A DNA stretch of 64,000 nucleotides from Plenodomus lindquistii (Eukaryota > Ascomycota > Dothideomycetes > Pleosporales > Leptosphaeriaceae): the NCBI GenBank assembly GCA_025504975.1, contig JANUWI010000012.1:124001-188000 (forward strand), read 5' to 3'. Position 1 is the stretch's first letter. Every line of letters starts with the position of its first letter. Under the pieces are notes generated by a model, which did no database searches, was not told where the DNA came from, and saw only the letters and a program-made list of their open reading frames with translations. Position numbers and translations under genes: made by a program. Shown in pieces: positions 1 to 10,758 of this stretch.

Positions 1-96
1 GTTACCAGCGCCAAACGCCGCGGTGGGGCGGGCCCAGAACACGAGCAGGATGAGGCATGGCAGCCACACGTCGCTGAACTGGAGTGACGGCGGCAT
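1..96 (-). CDS. Probable HET-C family protein, N-terminal fragment cut by window edge
   Basis: A minus-strand ATG at 96-94 opens 32 codons that reach base 1 with no stop. The peptide starts MPPSLQ, has a hydrophobic core (CLILLVFW) and ends AFGAGN at the edge, which looks like a secretory signal peptide followed by the mature N-terminus. Proteins of the HET-C family (named after Neurospora het-C, a heterokaryon incompatibility determinant) characteristically show an AFGAGNI-type motif just after the signal peptide; this is the only basis for the family call, so it is a short-motif inference. The last codons (GGTAAC) could also contain a splice donor. The start lies about 1.7 kb from the next gene, so its promoter is in the following gap. 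Any other secreted protein remains possible. Confidence 0.45.
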   Translation of the reverse strand, partial: MPPSLQFSDVWLPCLILLVFWARPTAAFGAGN

Positions 97-1816
97 TGTG
101 CTTGGTTTGTGTGTTGTGCTCTTGCTGTGTCAAATCAATGAGTAGAGCTAGAGGGGGACGGAGGAGTGGTTGTTGGAAAAGGAAAACAGGTGCGATGCGG
201 TGTGTTGTGTTTGGGTGGGTGATGGCTGTTAGCGCCGTGTTTCAGCTGCCACACAATGGCGGGGCATCCGTCTCCCGTCTGACGTATGAGGGGTCTTTGC
301 CCCAGCCACACTTGGCGAATGCGCTTCCACAGTCCTACAAGACACCATGCCAAGCCTCATCAAAGTCAGGGTGGATCAACCAGCTCAAGTCCCAACTTGA
401 AGCTTACTTACACGCACTACCATACACATCCCATTTATTCCATTTCATCTCACTCACTTACCAGTAATCCCCCTCTATTCAGCATCACACAATCGCACCC
501 GCAATAAACATCTCCCAACATACCCTTGCACCGTAGATAACCCCAAACGAAACAATAAAGTCATATCTCACTCTTCATTTGATGACATTAACAAAGTACC
601 TAAGGTACTGTAAGTGTACCGGAGGATCCCGCACCAACCGAGAAAAAAAAAACATCTCCTCTTGTCCTGTCATCCACCCGTTGGGTAATCATATGCTCAA
701 GTTTGAAGTTCGTCCAGTGTAAAGTTAGGTAGAGTGGACTGGACGACCTAGCAAGTATAACCAACCACTCACTTACAACCAGCCACCAGAGGGGGATTAC
801 AATTGCTCTTTGAAAATTGCGGTGTGTATCCATCCGCTGGGCACATGAAGAACGAGTAAAAGTAAACAAAAGACCAATGGCATGTCGAGCGGTGAGCGGA
901 ATCTGCTGCCCAGCCCAGCGTATCGTTGACCCACTCATATACTACATTCCTATCTTTCAAGCAAGGGAAGTGCATTTGCCCCGGAGAGCGGGAATCGCGA
1001 GAAAACACGGGCATGGCGCTATAACGAATGTAGAACTGCGTACACGACAGGGCAACAGTGGTCATCATATGTATGCGCTAGCTAGCTGGTTGATGGTACA
1101 GTACACGACCGAACGAGGCGAGAGTAGCCCTGTTCTGTTGTGCGTTGCGTTGCTTTCACCCGATGGCGTGCCCAGCGGCGGGTAGCTGATTTTGACAGGT
1201 CGGTCACACGTACCGATGAGCTTGCATGTGTACGCTGTGTGTGTGCTCTCTGCGAGATTTGGGCAAGCAGGTGTGACGGGACGTGGTGTGATGCTGCCAC
1301 TTCCCGCTGTCAAGTAACATACCTGTCAAAAAGCTTGTCCTTCGTTGCTCTTTCAGTCACTAATCCCACGTTTCCTACGATGGGCTGGTGTGACCCTTGC
1401 TGTTGCGAATAGTGATGGGGAAGAGGTACCGCGGATACCGTGCGACACCCGCCCTGCGCTGCAACAGTTGTAGGTGTGTTGTGTCACCCCGAAAACGCGT
1501 GCGTGCATTTGACAGCTGTCGTGCGCCGCTGTTGTGCGACTTGTGCTTGCGTGATCGTCGTGTTGTCTCGCTAAGGACTGCCACGAGTAACATTGTTGAG
1601 ACTGGACTTGCTTTGAGCCAAAGTTCGCTCACTTGCAAATGGGCAACAGTACCAATGGAGAAGTGCTGCTGCATACTCAATACTGACTGCACTTGGAGTA
1701 TAGCTCAAAGTGCCGAGGATACCAGGACTAGGGCTCAGGTATGTTGTGTATTGATGTTTGGTGCGTCTGGAAACTCAATGCATCCCGCCAAGCAAACAGC
1801 ACCACTTCGTCGTCAT
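97..1816. other. Intergenic, no supported gene
   Basis: This should hold the promoter of the leftward edge gene and the 3' region of MDM12. Reading frames here are short, mostly lack an ATG near their start and show no recognisable domain. The T/C-rich stretch around 420-560 is compatible with a fungal promoter or 5' leader of the edge gene. Confidence 0.5.
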
Positions 1817-3157
1817 TTAGACGAGGAATGTCCAGAAACTGGGGTAAACGAATTCGTCCTCGAAGATGCGCCTGACCTGTTCAAGGACAAAAGACTCCAC
1901 TTTGCCAACGTTCTTGAGTACCTGCTTGCCACTGCCCTGTCCTCCGATCTCGCTCTCTACTTTGATGTTTTCGAGAAGACCTCCGATTGTGGGACGCTGT
2001 ACAGGTTGGGGATTATGGCCTTGTGCATCAGTCTGTAGTCCTTGGAAGGCTGTATCACTACCAACGAGAGCATCTGCGTCATCTGGAGAAAGAAAGCAAA
2101 AGTGTGCTCGCTTCTTGATGTACGCTAAAATGGCCACGCCATCAAAGGTGAGACCGGTGATGTTCAACTTGAGTGGAATGCCAACAAAGCTGGGCATAGG
2201 GTAGTCCAACAAAAGCTCTGCGGTTAGGGACATTTTGATGTCTCCAGAGTACTGGACGTGTGCCACTATCTGTATGTCGTCTGTACTCTTCTCGCGCATG
2301 CGATGTGGCGACGCGGATGGAGTCTGGTCACAACTACGTTGAGAGACGTCGTCTGATGCAGCAAGGGATGGCTTCCTGCCTTCGTCAGGCTGATGTCGTG
2401 AAGAAGGGCGGGTGCCAGGATCAGGATGGGATTGTGGTGTCAATGTGAGCGAATTTGCCGACGCAGCATGGCGAAGACGCATATTGGTGGGTGTTGAAGG
2501 CCGAGCATAAGGACTATCAAGCCAGCCCTGAAGCTGCGCACCAGCTACAGCGGCGAGAGGGGTAGTCGCCCCTGAAAGACCTGCGCCTAGAGGTAAATGG
2601 AAATAGTTCATATTCGAGGTACCGCCAGGAATGCCAGGTGTGGAAGCTCCATGAAAGAAAGGACTAAGCAGTGGTTCGTTGGAACCATATAGGGCACGAT
2701 TAGGGCGTGGTCTAGCTTTGGTTTGGGGTGGTGTCTGGTGAGAATGATCTAGGACGTTGCTGTCCGAATGTGGCGTGTCTACGTCTGCATCTTTCGCAGG
2801 CGGCTGCTTGGTTACGTGATTGGATATGTTTGCTGGATCATGCTGTTCCTCATTGGGATTTGAGGCATCGGCCACGAGGTCATCATCGTCTGGGTGATCT
2901 TCGTTCTCTTCGTCCTCTTCGTCCTCTTCGTCCTCTTCGTCCTCTTCGTAAAAGTCGGGAAGTGGGTCGCAGATGTCCTTGATCTCAAGCTCCGGAGGCA
3001 CGCTACCAAAGTCGAATGAATGGACGTGAACCGAGCGAATGAAGCGTGGCAGCGTCACCTGCTGGAATCTGTCATGGATAAAGGCTCGTATAGCTTCTGC
3101 GCGACCGGGCCCATCTGGACCACCGGTGAGGGTGTCCCAATTGATATCAATGGACAT
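1817..3157 (-). CDS. MDM12: Mdm12, ERMES complex SMP-domain subunit
   Basis: Single-exon gene, 446 residues, ATG at 3157. Mdm12 is the soluble subunit of ERMES, the ER-mitochondria tether that moves phospholipids; its SMP domain is a lipid-binding fold. The N-terminus (MSIDINWDTL, then RFIRSVHVHSFDFG and PPELEIKDICDPLPDFY) is the diagnostic start of the split SMP domain; the C-terminal half continues it (VAHVQYSGDIKMSLTAELLLDYP, FVGIPLKLNITGLTFDGVAILAY) and ends in ERIFEDEFVYPSFWTF-like sequence (QVRRIFEDEFVYPSFW). Between the halves lies a roughly 200-residue acidic, Pro/Ser-rich insertion, which is usual in filamentous fungi. The insertion begins with an EED repeat encoded by 9-bp direct repeats. 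It would act on the cytosolic face of the ER-mitochondria contact with Mmm1, Mdm10 and Mdm34, which are not in this window. Confidence 0.93.
   Translation of the reverse strand: MSIDINWDTLTGGPDGPGRAEAIRAFIHDRFQQVTLPRFIRSVHVHSFDFGSVPPELEIKDICDPLPDFYEEDEEDEEDEEDEENEDHPDDDDLVADASNPNEEQHDPANISNHVTKQPPAKDADVDTPHSDSNVLDHSHQTPPQTKARPRPNRALYGSNEPLLSPFFHGASTPGIPGGTSNMNYFHLPLGAGLSGATTPLAAVAGAQLQGWLDSPYARPSTPTNMRLRHAASANSLTLTPQSHPDPGTRPSSRHQPDEGRKPSLAASDDVSQRSCDQTPSASPHRMREKSTDDIQIVAHVQYSGDIKMSLTAELLLDYPMPSFVGIPLKLNITGLTFDGVAILAYIKKRAHFCFLSPDDADALVGSDTAFQGLQTDAQGHNPQPVQRPTIGGLLENIKVESEIGGQGSGKQVLKNVGKVESFVLEQVRRIFEDEFVYPSFWTFLV
2915..2950 (-). repeat. In-frame 9-bp coding repeat in MDM12
   Basis: On the plus strand the unit CTCTTCGTC repeats about four times, encoding consecutive Glu-Glu-Asp triplets in the acidic loop of Mdm12. 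The copies are nearly identical at nucleotide level, so the tract is likely to vary in length between strains without shifting the frame. Confidence 0.8.
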
Positions 3158-5396
3158 TGTTGGTTATCGTGCGTTGGGGTGGAGAAAGAAAGTTGCCTGT
3201 CAAACCGGCCCGCGCTCGGGCCTTGCAAGGGCCCAACCACTCACAACCTTGCTAAACATCGCATTGCTTGCGTGCGGCACAGCTCCATGGACCATGAGCA
3301 TCCATCTGCATCCATGGCTTGGCCGCGGGTGTGATAATGCACTCGACTCTGCAGCTCTTCCTTGCACAGCTACGGGCTCTGCGCCGGCCAGTCATGAGCT
3401 TGTGCGGCACAGTCTGCGCGCATGATTACCTGGTACATGGCTGTAGCTCTGGCTTGTTGCGAGTATGCGCAACATGCGCCGAGTGTTGATCCATCAACGG
3501 CGAAGCGACAGTGAGCCGCATGGCGTTCATGCACGTGCTCTTGTCGTGCTGCACAACGCAGCAGTGTACGCAGTAGGCAAGTGTATAACCTCAGAGAGAG
3601 CAAGGGGGTGTGCAATGAACCTGAGAGTCGGCAAGGTTGGCAACGGTAGGCGTCGACTAGGTACAAGGTTGCTAGACGAAGTTATATTGGGACTAACGGC
3701 ACTAATCAACCAAAGCATGTAATTTCCCTCACGAGTCCATCCTGAAGCGCTCCTTGGGCATCAGCGACCACTTTTTATTTGATGAACTTTATACGGTGGT
3801 GACAATTACACGAGGAGCTTAGATAAGGTGCCTTTGGCCATGTTGACAGGTCATGTCAACGTCATGTCTTGTCATAGCTTGGGACTCCAGTCAAGCAAGT
3901 TCTGGGATCCTGGCTGAATGACTTCTAGAAGAACCGGTCCTCGGTTGGCTGCAGATGTCCATGCAGGGCCTGAAATATAATAAGGGCACATATACATGTC
4001 CTTTCGGCTATTTGGCGATCAAGTCAGTGCTTCATACAACGGCCGCGCCTTTGCGGGGCGCATCACATGAAAGGCTTGGGTATCCACCAGTTGCGTTCGT
4101 TGTGTGGACCATTTTGGTGTGCTTGCAACTTAATGCCAGGTAGTCTGTCGTTACTCCATGGTGATTACAGCCATAGACGATGCTGTCCGGGTCGATGATG
4201 TGCCCGTTGTACAACGGGCCGTTTTTCAGCAAGGTTCCTGCGTGCCAGAGCCGGGTGCTTCCCACGCATTCGCTTTGTGATCCTGACTATATGAATAAGC
4301 ATAACACAGCAAGAGTATGAAAGTGACCAGAAGAGCTCGAAAAGAGACTTGTTGGTACACGGTGAGGCATACACGGCGGAATCTGTGGTATCCGGAGGCA
4401 TGTTGTTACTCGTGGAGGTTAGGAGCGTCCTGGGTGGTATACTGGTACCAGCACTCGCCAATATCCCATCAATTTCCAGAGATATGCAAGCTCTTGGCGC
4501 TGCCTCTTTTGACATGAACGTGATTGCAAGGCTGCGGTACGACTCCAATATCACAAGCAAATGAAATGACTCTCGTGGCAGGGAGGATCGCAGGGCTGGG
4601 AAGGCTTGGTGGAGGCCTTCGAGTGCCGAATTTGGGTTTTCAAGGTTCATCTGCGACTGTCAGTGGACACGAGAGCTGTACGTTTCTGGAACTCGATATT
4701 GGGAAGTCTGTGGATCGTTGAGACTGGTGCTGGGGCCTGATTCAAACGCTCTGCGGAGGGTAGTGGTGCACAAAGAAGCTCAACAGATGACGAAGAAGAT
4801 GATAATGGTTGCCCATTGAATTCCGCGCAGGCTCCTCGGTGGGCACCCACGCATTGATTGCGTTGCTCGTTATTGCTTTGTGCGCTGCGTTGACACGCTG
4901 GGACGCCAGGCGTGTACATGAAAATATTGTTGATAGCAATGACAAGATTAGAGGCGGCACCAACGTGGTTCGCCATTTGCGCTGAGCGCGACCAAAAGTT
5001 ACGAGACGGTGGTATCCATGTAAAGAAAAGAAAAGCGACACGGATTAGCAGGCGGCCTGCACCACGAGCGTATATCCAAAACGCCGAACTGTGATGTCCA
5101 AGATGGCGGCCAAATGCCGCAGCCCAAAACGCCGATACTTTTGAAATCCGTGACGCCGTGAAATGCAGCCTGCGGGGGGATGCGTCGCAGGACGAGGAGG
5201 CCGTTGAATCGAACGCGTGGCTGCACAAGGTGCGGCAGCCATGACACGAAGCGAGTGCCACGAGCGATCATCATGTCGTCGTCGGGCTAAAGGTGGTTGG
5301 CTGTCCGGCTGAAGGTGGTTGTAGTATTCTGCAACCGCAATTATTAGACGAAACGGCTGGGACGCCTCTGCATGCTTGGGCGCACGTACCGAATGC
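3158..5396. other. Intergenic, no convincing gene
   Basis: The first few hundred bases are the MDM12 promoter. Several reading frames of 100-200 codons exist on both strands, the longest ATG-started one on the minus strand at 4165-4650 (161 residues), but none has a recognisable domain, good codon bias or clear splice partners. Confidence 0.4.
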
Positions 5397-5543
5397 TCAA
5401 CGGTCGCACCTCTCGCACTTTTCATCGTGCGTGACCGTCTTGACGTTGCAGACGCCGCAGGGGGCAGTTCGAGAGGTTGCGCATGGCGCCTTTGCCTCGA
5501 AGACGTGGCCGCAGCCGTATTTGTGTACGACCTTGGTGCACAT
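5397..5543 (-). CDS. Small Cys/His-rich hypothetical protein
   Basis: From the ATG at 5543 the minus strand encodes 48 residues, MCTKVVHKYGCGHVFEAK..., ending KTVTHDEKCERCDR. The spacing C-x8-C-x-H, C-x8-C-x2-C and a final C-x2-C suggests a small zinc-binding module. Similar short proteins with a YxCGH motif and a closing CxxC are common, uncharacterised products of filamentous ascomycetes; this is recollection of a pattern, not a search. The frame is open upstream for another 16 codons (RLICDHN precedes the ATG), so the true start may lie in an upstream exon that I could not place. The dense C/T-rich and GGATGGA-repeat DNA upstream could be its leader. Function unknown. Confidence 0.4.
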   Translation of the reverse strand: MCTKVVHKYGCGHVFEAKAPCATSRTAPCGVCNVKTVTHDEKCERCDR

Positions 5544-5863
5544 GTTGTGGTCGCAGATCAGGCGGACGGGCGGCGGGGGGCGCGGTCGCACGGCGGGGGA
5601 GCGCCTTCTGTGGCAGCGTGGGAGGGCGGTCGCGGCTGCTGCCTCTGCGTAGAAGCGGAAGGCGGGGTAGGTGCTGCGCGGCGCTGATTGGCTGGCACGC
5701 GGGGGGGAGGGGGGCTCTTTCCTGGTGCAGAGCTCTCAGACGACAAACGTGCGGCTCAATGGCGTCGAGATGGGATGGACAGGACAGGTCGCCGGCGAGG
5801 TCACGGGGTTGGAGTTGGGCGGAGGGAGGAAGCTGGAGGGTAGATGATGCTGGATGGGAGGGC

Positions 5864-5907
5864 GGATGGAGGATGGAGGATGGAGGATGGAGGATGGAGG
5901 GATGGAT
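5864..5907. repeat. GGATGGA minisatellite
   Basis: About six tandem copies of a 7-bp unit GGATGGA, slightly irregular at the right end. On the opposite strand it is a C/T-rich tract. It lies upstream of the small Cys-rich reading frame. Confidence 0.85.
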
Positions 5908-6545
5908 GCGTCTATGGCTATGTGGTGTGGTGTAGTGTGGTCTGGTCGGGCACAGGGCAAGACGCTCGAATTCAACGAGCAGCAGCAGCAGCAGCACGCA
6001 AGGTACAGACAGACGTACTGGCAGGCACAGCAAGCCGAGCGCGAGTTGTGTGGGAGAATTGGTCGGAGCGTCCTAAAGGGAGGCGGCGGGCAGCAAGAGA
6101 GTTTTATAATCGAGGCATTGCTGAGAGCCAGCCAGACGGTACCTGTCGAGGAGCTGTTAGATTACTGCCGCTGCCGTTTGCAACAGACAGTGCGACCCTC
6201 TTGTACTGTACAGCCGTTGGCTCCGTGCGGAAGGGCAAGGACAAGTACATTCGCGGAGCGTTAGCCATGCATGGGTCGACCGTCGAGCTAGCACCGCCGT
6301 CCAGGGAACCCCCCGTCCTCTTGCCCGCCCATGCTGCAGCGCACTGTGACCGCTCCACCAGCCCGCCCACGCCCAATCACCAACCCATGTCCTAACCTTG
6401 GCCTGATCAGTCTTGGTCGTGTCGCCAGCTTGACGGCGGTACTGTTGGAAAACAGCCGATCGACGCCTCTGCCACCGCCATACTGTGGTACATGCTCTAC
6501 ATGCATGCCTATGTACAATAAATCTACTTGCTCCATGTATTGTCC

Positions 6546-6570
6546 ATGTATGTATGTATGTATGTATGTA
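6546..6570. repeat. (TGTA)n microsatellite
   Basis: Six tandem copies of the tetranucleotide TGTA, without interruption. Confidence 0.9.
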
Positions 6571-6690
6571 CATACGTGTGTGGCAACAGACGCCAGCTGG
6601 CTCCAGCGCGAGCTCATGTCGACGACTCTTCATTCCCTCAATTCGTCACATGGTGGCGCTGCTCGCTGAGCCTGCTCCAGCCAGCACACT

Positions 6691-6734
6691 GCCAGTGCCA
6701 GTGCCAGTGCCAGTGCCAGTGCCAGTGCCAGTGC
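6691..6734. repeat. (GCCAGT)n minisatellite
   Basis: Seven perfect copies of the 6-bp unit GCCAGT. A 6-bp period keeps any reading frame open across it, which explains the Pro-Val, Cys-Gln and Ala-Leu dipeptide runs in overlapping spurious frames. Confidence 0.9.
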
Positions 6735-9700
6735 AGTATGTAGTCTCCACCTCCCGAACTCGCAGCCTAAACAATACATGTTCGGCTTGCAAACGCTCTG
6801 CCGCGGCCTAGCTCGCAGATCCAGCGGAAGACAGCCCGACCACTCCTGTCGCGCTCCGTCCACCGCAGCAGCAACATCAGGCCACAGGGCTGATGCAGTG
6901 CCTGCCCAAAGTCCATATCTGTACCACCGTTACTCGCCTGGCTACGACGCTGAGATGGCCCCGCCGCAAGGCTAGCTGCTCTTCCGCCGCCCGTCTGTAC
7001 ACTGGCCAATGTTGCTACCCGTTACCCCAGCAAACATTCTTCTGCCACTGCCAGACCGCAACATCCACCAGCCGCTGAGTCGCGTCCTGTCTCAGGAGTC
7101 AGAGACCTGGGGAACAGGCAACCGCTGACCTGAGCGAGCTACCTTCCGACACCCTTTAGTACCTTTTCATGGGCGCCTCACCCTTGTGCGCCCGACAATG
7201 CCACGGCATTGACACATGGCACCCATGTCCCTTCAACAGCCTCCACTGCGACATGCAGAGAACCATCGACGCGCAACTTGGTCGTGTGCTGATCAATCGC
7301 GCCGTGTCGCTATGAATTGACGGGTGCCACATTGAGCGCGCATCCAAGGGCCGTCCTTGCATGCAAGCCATGGATCCACGCGCTGTCAAAGGGCACTTCA
7401 ACAGCATCCCACAAGAATCCCAATGCAGTTCCGCCAACGGGCGGGTCCCTGAGGCTGTTGGAAAAGCAAACACCCCTCTGCAGATTACGAGGCCGACCCA
7501 TGATTCGAGATGGACCAAATCCATTTCATCACACTCAGACTCATGTTGCTTCACATTCCGAGTTCCCGCCGGCCATGCTACAGGTGACTTGTGTCGACCA
7601 CAAAGAGATGCCAAGCGAGCGTCACAGCATCAGCTGGTGATGAATTTCCCAACCTTGTGGCCATTGATGTCGCCAGCTTTGATCTTCGGCGAGTGGGGCA
7701 CTCCATTGACTCCACACTCTGCCCATCACCTCCCATCAACATATCTGTGTGCAGCAGCCTGATCATATCATATGCGCCGTCCGAGGCCTCAGTGACAGAT
7801 GTTGTGGATTCAAAGTCGAGATACAATGCTGCTCGGCATATGCTGTGTCGCCTGTCATCCACCTGTTGTGTTTCCTCGTCCCGTTAACGGTCGACAGGGA
7901 TGGCCGTGGCGCGCGTTGGCTTCCCGGCCCGGTGCAAATCGCCTTGTCTTTGTGTCCACAGACCTCTGGATGGCGTTGCGCCGCTTTGCCCAATCCTGCG
8001 TGGTCTTGTCTCGACTGGCGAAAGGATTCACGTCGGCGCAACGCAACCGAGAGCCACACGCTACGGAGTGTGTGCAGCCAAACGCCGGCGACAGCCTGTA
8101 GCAGCCTTGCAAACTATATTGCGCCTTTATGCGGAGTGATCGACGCGACTGAGGCATGTTCGTCGTCAGGCACGTCGACTGTGTTTCGCGAAGACGATAG
8201 TTATTGCTCAACAGCCGAATACTGATTACTGTGTAATAACATTGCATGCCAAATGCGCCCGAGTACAAATCGCACAATATGACATGACGGCACTGCACTC
8301 TCGTGTCGGCAAGTTCCGGCGCCTCGACGCTGTTCGCAATATTCCTTGTGGTCTATCGATGGACAAAAGTCGATGAGTAATCCAGCTACACTTGGGCTGC
8401 AGACGCGAGGCCGTTGCCTTGACGGGCCTTTCACCGACTCAACGTAACCTCCAGGTCGCACCAAAACGTTGAGTCCCTTCAAGTATACTGATCGACTGAT
8501 GAGCAACATTGGGTTTGCAGACTGCCCTCCCTACACCGTTCTTAGCAAGTTCGGCTTTACAATACCATCGGCCGATTCTATATGCCGTCTTTGTTTAACT
8601 AGCGGTCTGAAGGGAGAGCACCCTGATGGACGTAGACTCTGGGTAGGTTTGAAGTTTAAGAGCGTGCAATCTTGGACGTTGGCCAAATTGACACATTTGG
8701 GCCTGCGAAGCACGGTTGCACGAGGAACATGGCCACACCCTCAAGTCTGAAACACTTACACGACGCGGCAGACGAGCAGCGGAGAATTTTCAAGGCTGCA
8801 GTCGAAACCATCACTCATCCGCTAGATATGCCCATTGGTCTTAGTATACATATCGCCTGTATACCGCAGCATACCATAGGCTAGACCGATGCATTCCTGA
8901 GGCAGAAGTTCTGCCCTGACGGCGTTCAGCACAACAGCCAAGCCCGATCCTAGAACACCTGGCAGATGCAAACAAGGTGAACGTACGATTCTACTCAGTA
9001 TACTTTAGCAAGCGCGCGGGAATGAGATGCGGCACTTGATCACTCCGACTCCGCGCTTACCATGCAATTTATCATGATACATACGGTTAACCAGGGTCCA
9101 GAAAATCCAAGAGCTGAACAATCGCCACATGCCCCTTGCCCGCCGTATTCCGGACAGTGCTCAGGCCTTGCAGATCATGTGACTGTCTCTTTGCACAGCG
9201 GACCTATTTTCTTGGGCAGCGCCCAGAGAAATTGGCAATGGCAATGGATTCGGATTTGGCTCCAAGAGCTCGCTTGCAGTCTGTGTCTGTGCTGGCAATT
9301 CGCTCCTGCAAGTGATCTGCAGACTACCAGCACATCACTTCGTCGCCAGCTAGGTGTACATACACTGCATGCACTTGGGCATCACGCTGAATCCTGCTAA
9401 TACTTTATACCCAGGAACGTCGTCAGCCAGAAGATCATTCCAGGCATCGCAGCGATGATTGACGAACGAGAGGATGCGATGCACCTCTGACGTGACGGGC
9501 CTAGACCTTTGGGAAAGAGACTCGGACTAATCGCCATGACTCTAGCTCGAATATTGAGCCAGTGTTAGCTCAAGCAAGCAGGAAAAACGGTCAAAGTGCA
9601 TAGCTAACGTCTGCATCCGCAGCGAGTCAATGCGCTCCATCTTGTTAGGTCTGAACCATACTCTTGCTACCAAAGTTACATGTTAGCGCGCCGACGTGGA

Positions 9701-10758
9701 GTGGTCGGCGCTACAGAAAAATTGTCGCGGTGAGGTTCCCACGACGGAGTTGCTCCGCAGTCTTCAAGTGGCAGCTCGGGGAGGGCCAGGGATATGCAGT
9801 GCCTTGTGTGCATTCCTGCAAGCTCATCATTCGCTGGGATAGGCCGGGAGGTGCCTTGCGATATCCGCGGCGTCCGCGCTGGGGCTTGGTGTTGCTACAA
9901 CAAACGGTTATCGTGATGTACACCCCAGTTTTGTCCATCGACATGCAATGTACGCAGCAGCGTACAAAGTGACCGATCGTCTCTGCACTTCACGATGTAA
10001 CCTCCCTTCTATGATCCACTTCGCTTTGTCACCGTTAGTCATCATCAAGCAATGGTACACCACATGCCTCACAATCTACTTTTTACTTTTCTCAACCTCA
10101 CCTTATTGCTCGGTCATCCAAAAAGGGCAGGTGGGGCTATGGTGGGGTAGCTCCCCCTCACGTGCCCTGACGTCAGCCTTACCACAACAAAATGAACAAG
10201 CCTCCGTACAGAGCCTCAATGGCGCAAAAACCTCCAGCCTCACAGCCGCAATCGCCGAGGAGAAAGATGCTCAACGGCCCCGATCTGCCGATACGGGAAC
10301 CGTCAATTTCTCAGCATGGGCTTTTCGATCTTTCTGATTGCGGGACCATGGCAAAGTGGCATATCGGCCATGGTCGGCAGGATCCCAACACAGATAGGTA
10401 GATCTTCCCGTTTTCCTGTTATTATAACATCATCGCGCTCGCCATTGGCCATGACCGCAACTCCACGTACAGCGCGCGTCAGGAACGCGGGCCATTGAGC
10501 TCAAAGCAGAGCGTAATGGCAGGGATTAGTTTCGGCAGTGTAGGTGAAGAAACGACAACGTACGGCGAAGGGTGCAGGTGCAAACAACGTAGGTATGACG
10601 TTGAAAGTATACCAAAAAACAATCCCGCCTTTCACTTCGTATACAAATGGCCGCCTATTTCTTCGTTGTGCTACCAAAAATTGATTCTTCATCACGCGAA
10701 ACTACTACTATCGCCACCCCTTTTTGTACTTCGAAATAATTCAAGAGAGTAATTGAGT

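Larger units (their letters stand above)
5544..10758. other. Gene-poor 5.2-kb stretch
   Basis: I see no supportable protein gene. There are many short overlapping frames on both strands, mostly without ATG. It contains three simple-sequence tracts (5864, 6546, 6691). The last 350 bases before 10759 are the catalase promoter. Long non-coding transcripts or unrecognised small secreted proteins cannot be excluded. Confidence 0.4.

Noticed and set aside
1397..2038. 213-codon plus-strand frame
   Set aside because: It does not begin at ATG and its last third is antisense to the conserved C-terminus of MDM12.
4165..4650. 161-codon minus-strand frame starting MNLENPNSALEG
   Set aside because: It has an ATG, but no domain, no splice partner and no clear coding bias; left as possible but unsupported.
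5422..6033. 203-codon Pro/Leu/Arg-rich minus-strand frame
   Set aside because: It is created by the C/T-rich strand of the GGATGGA repeat and overlaps the Cys-rich frame in another register.
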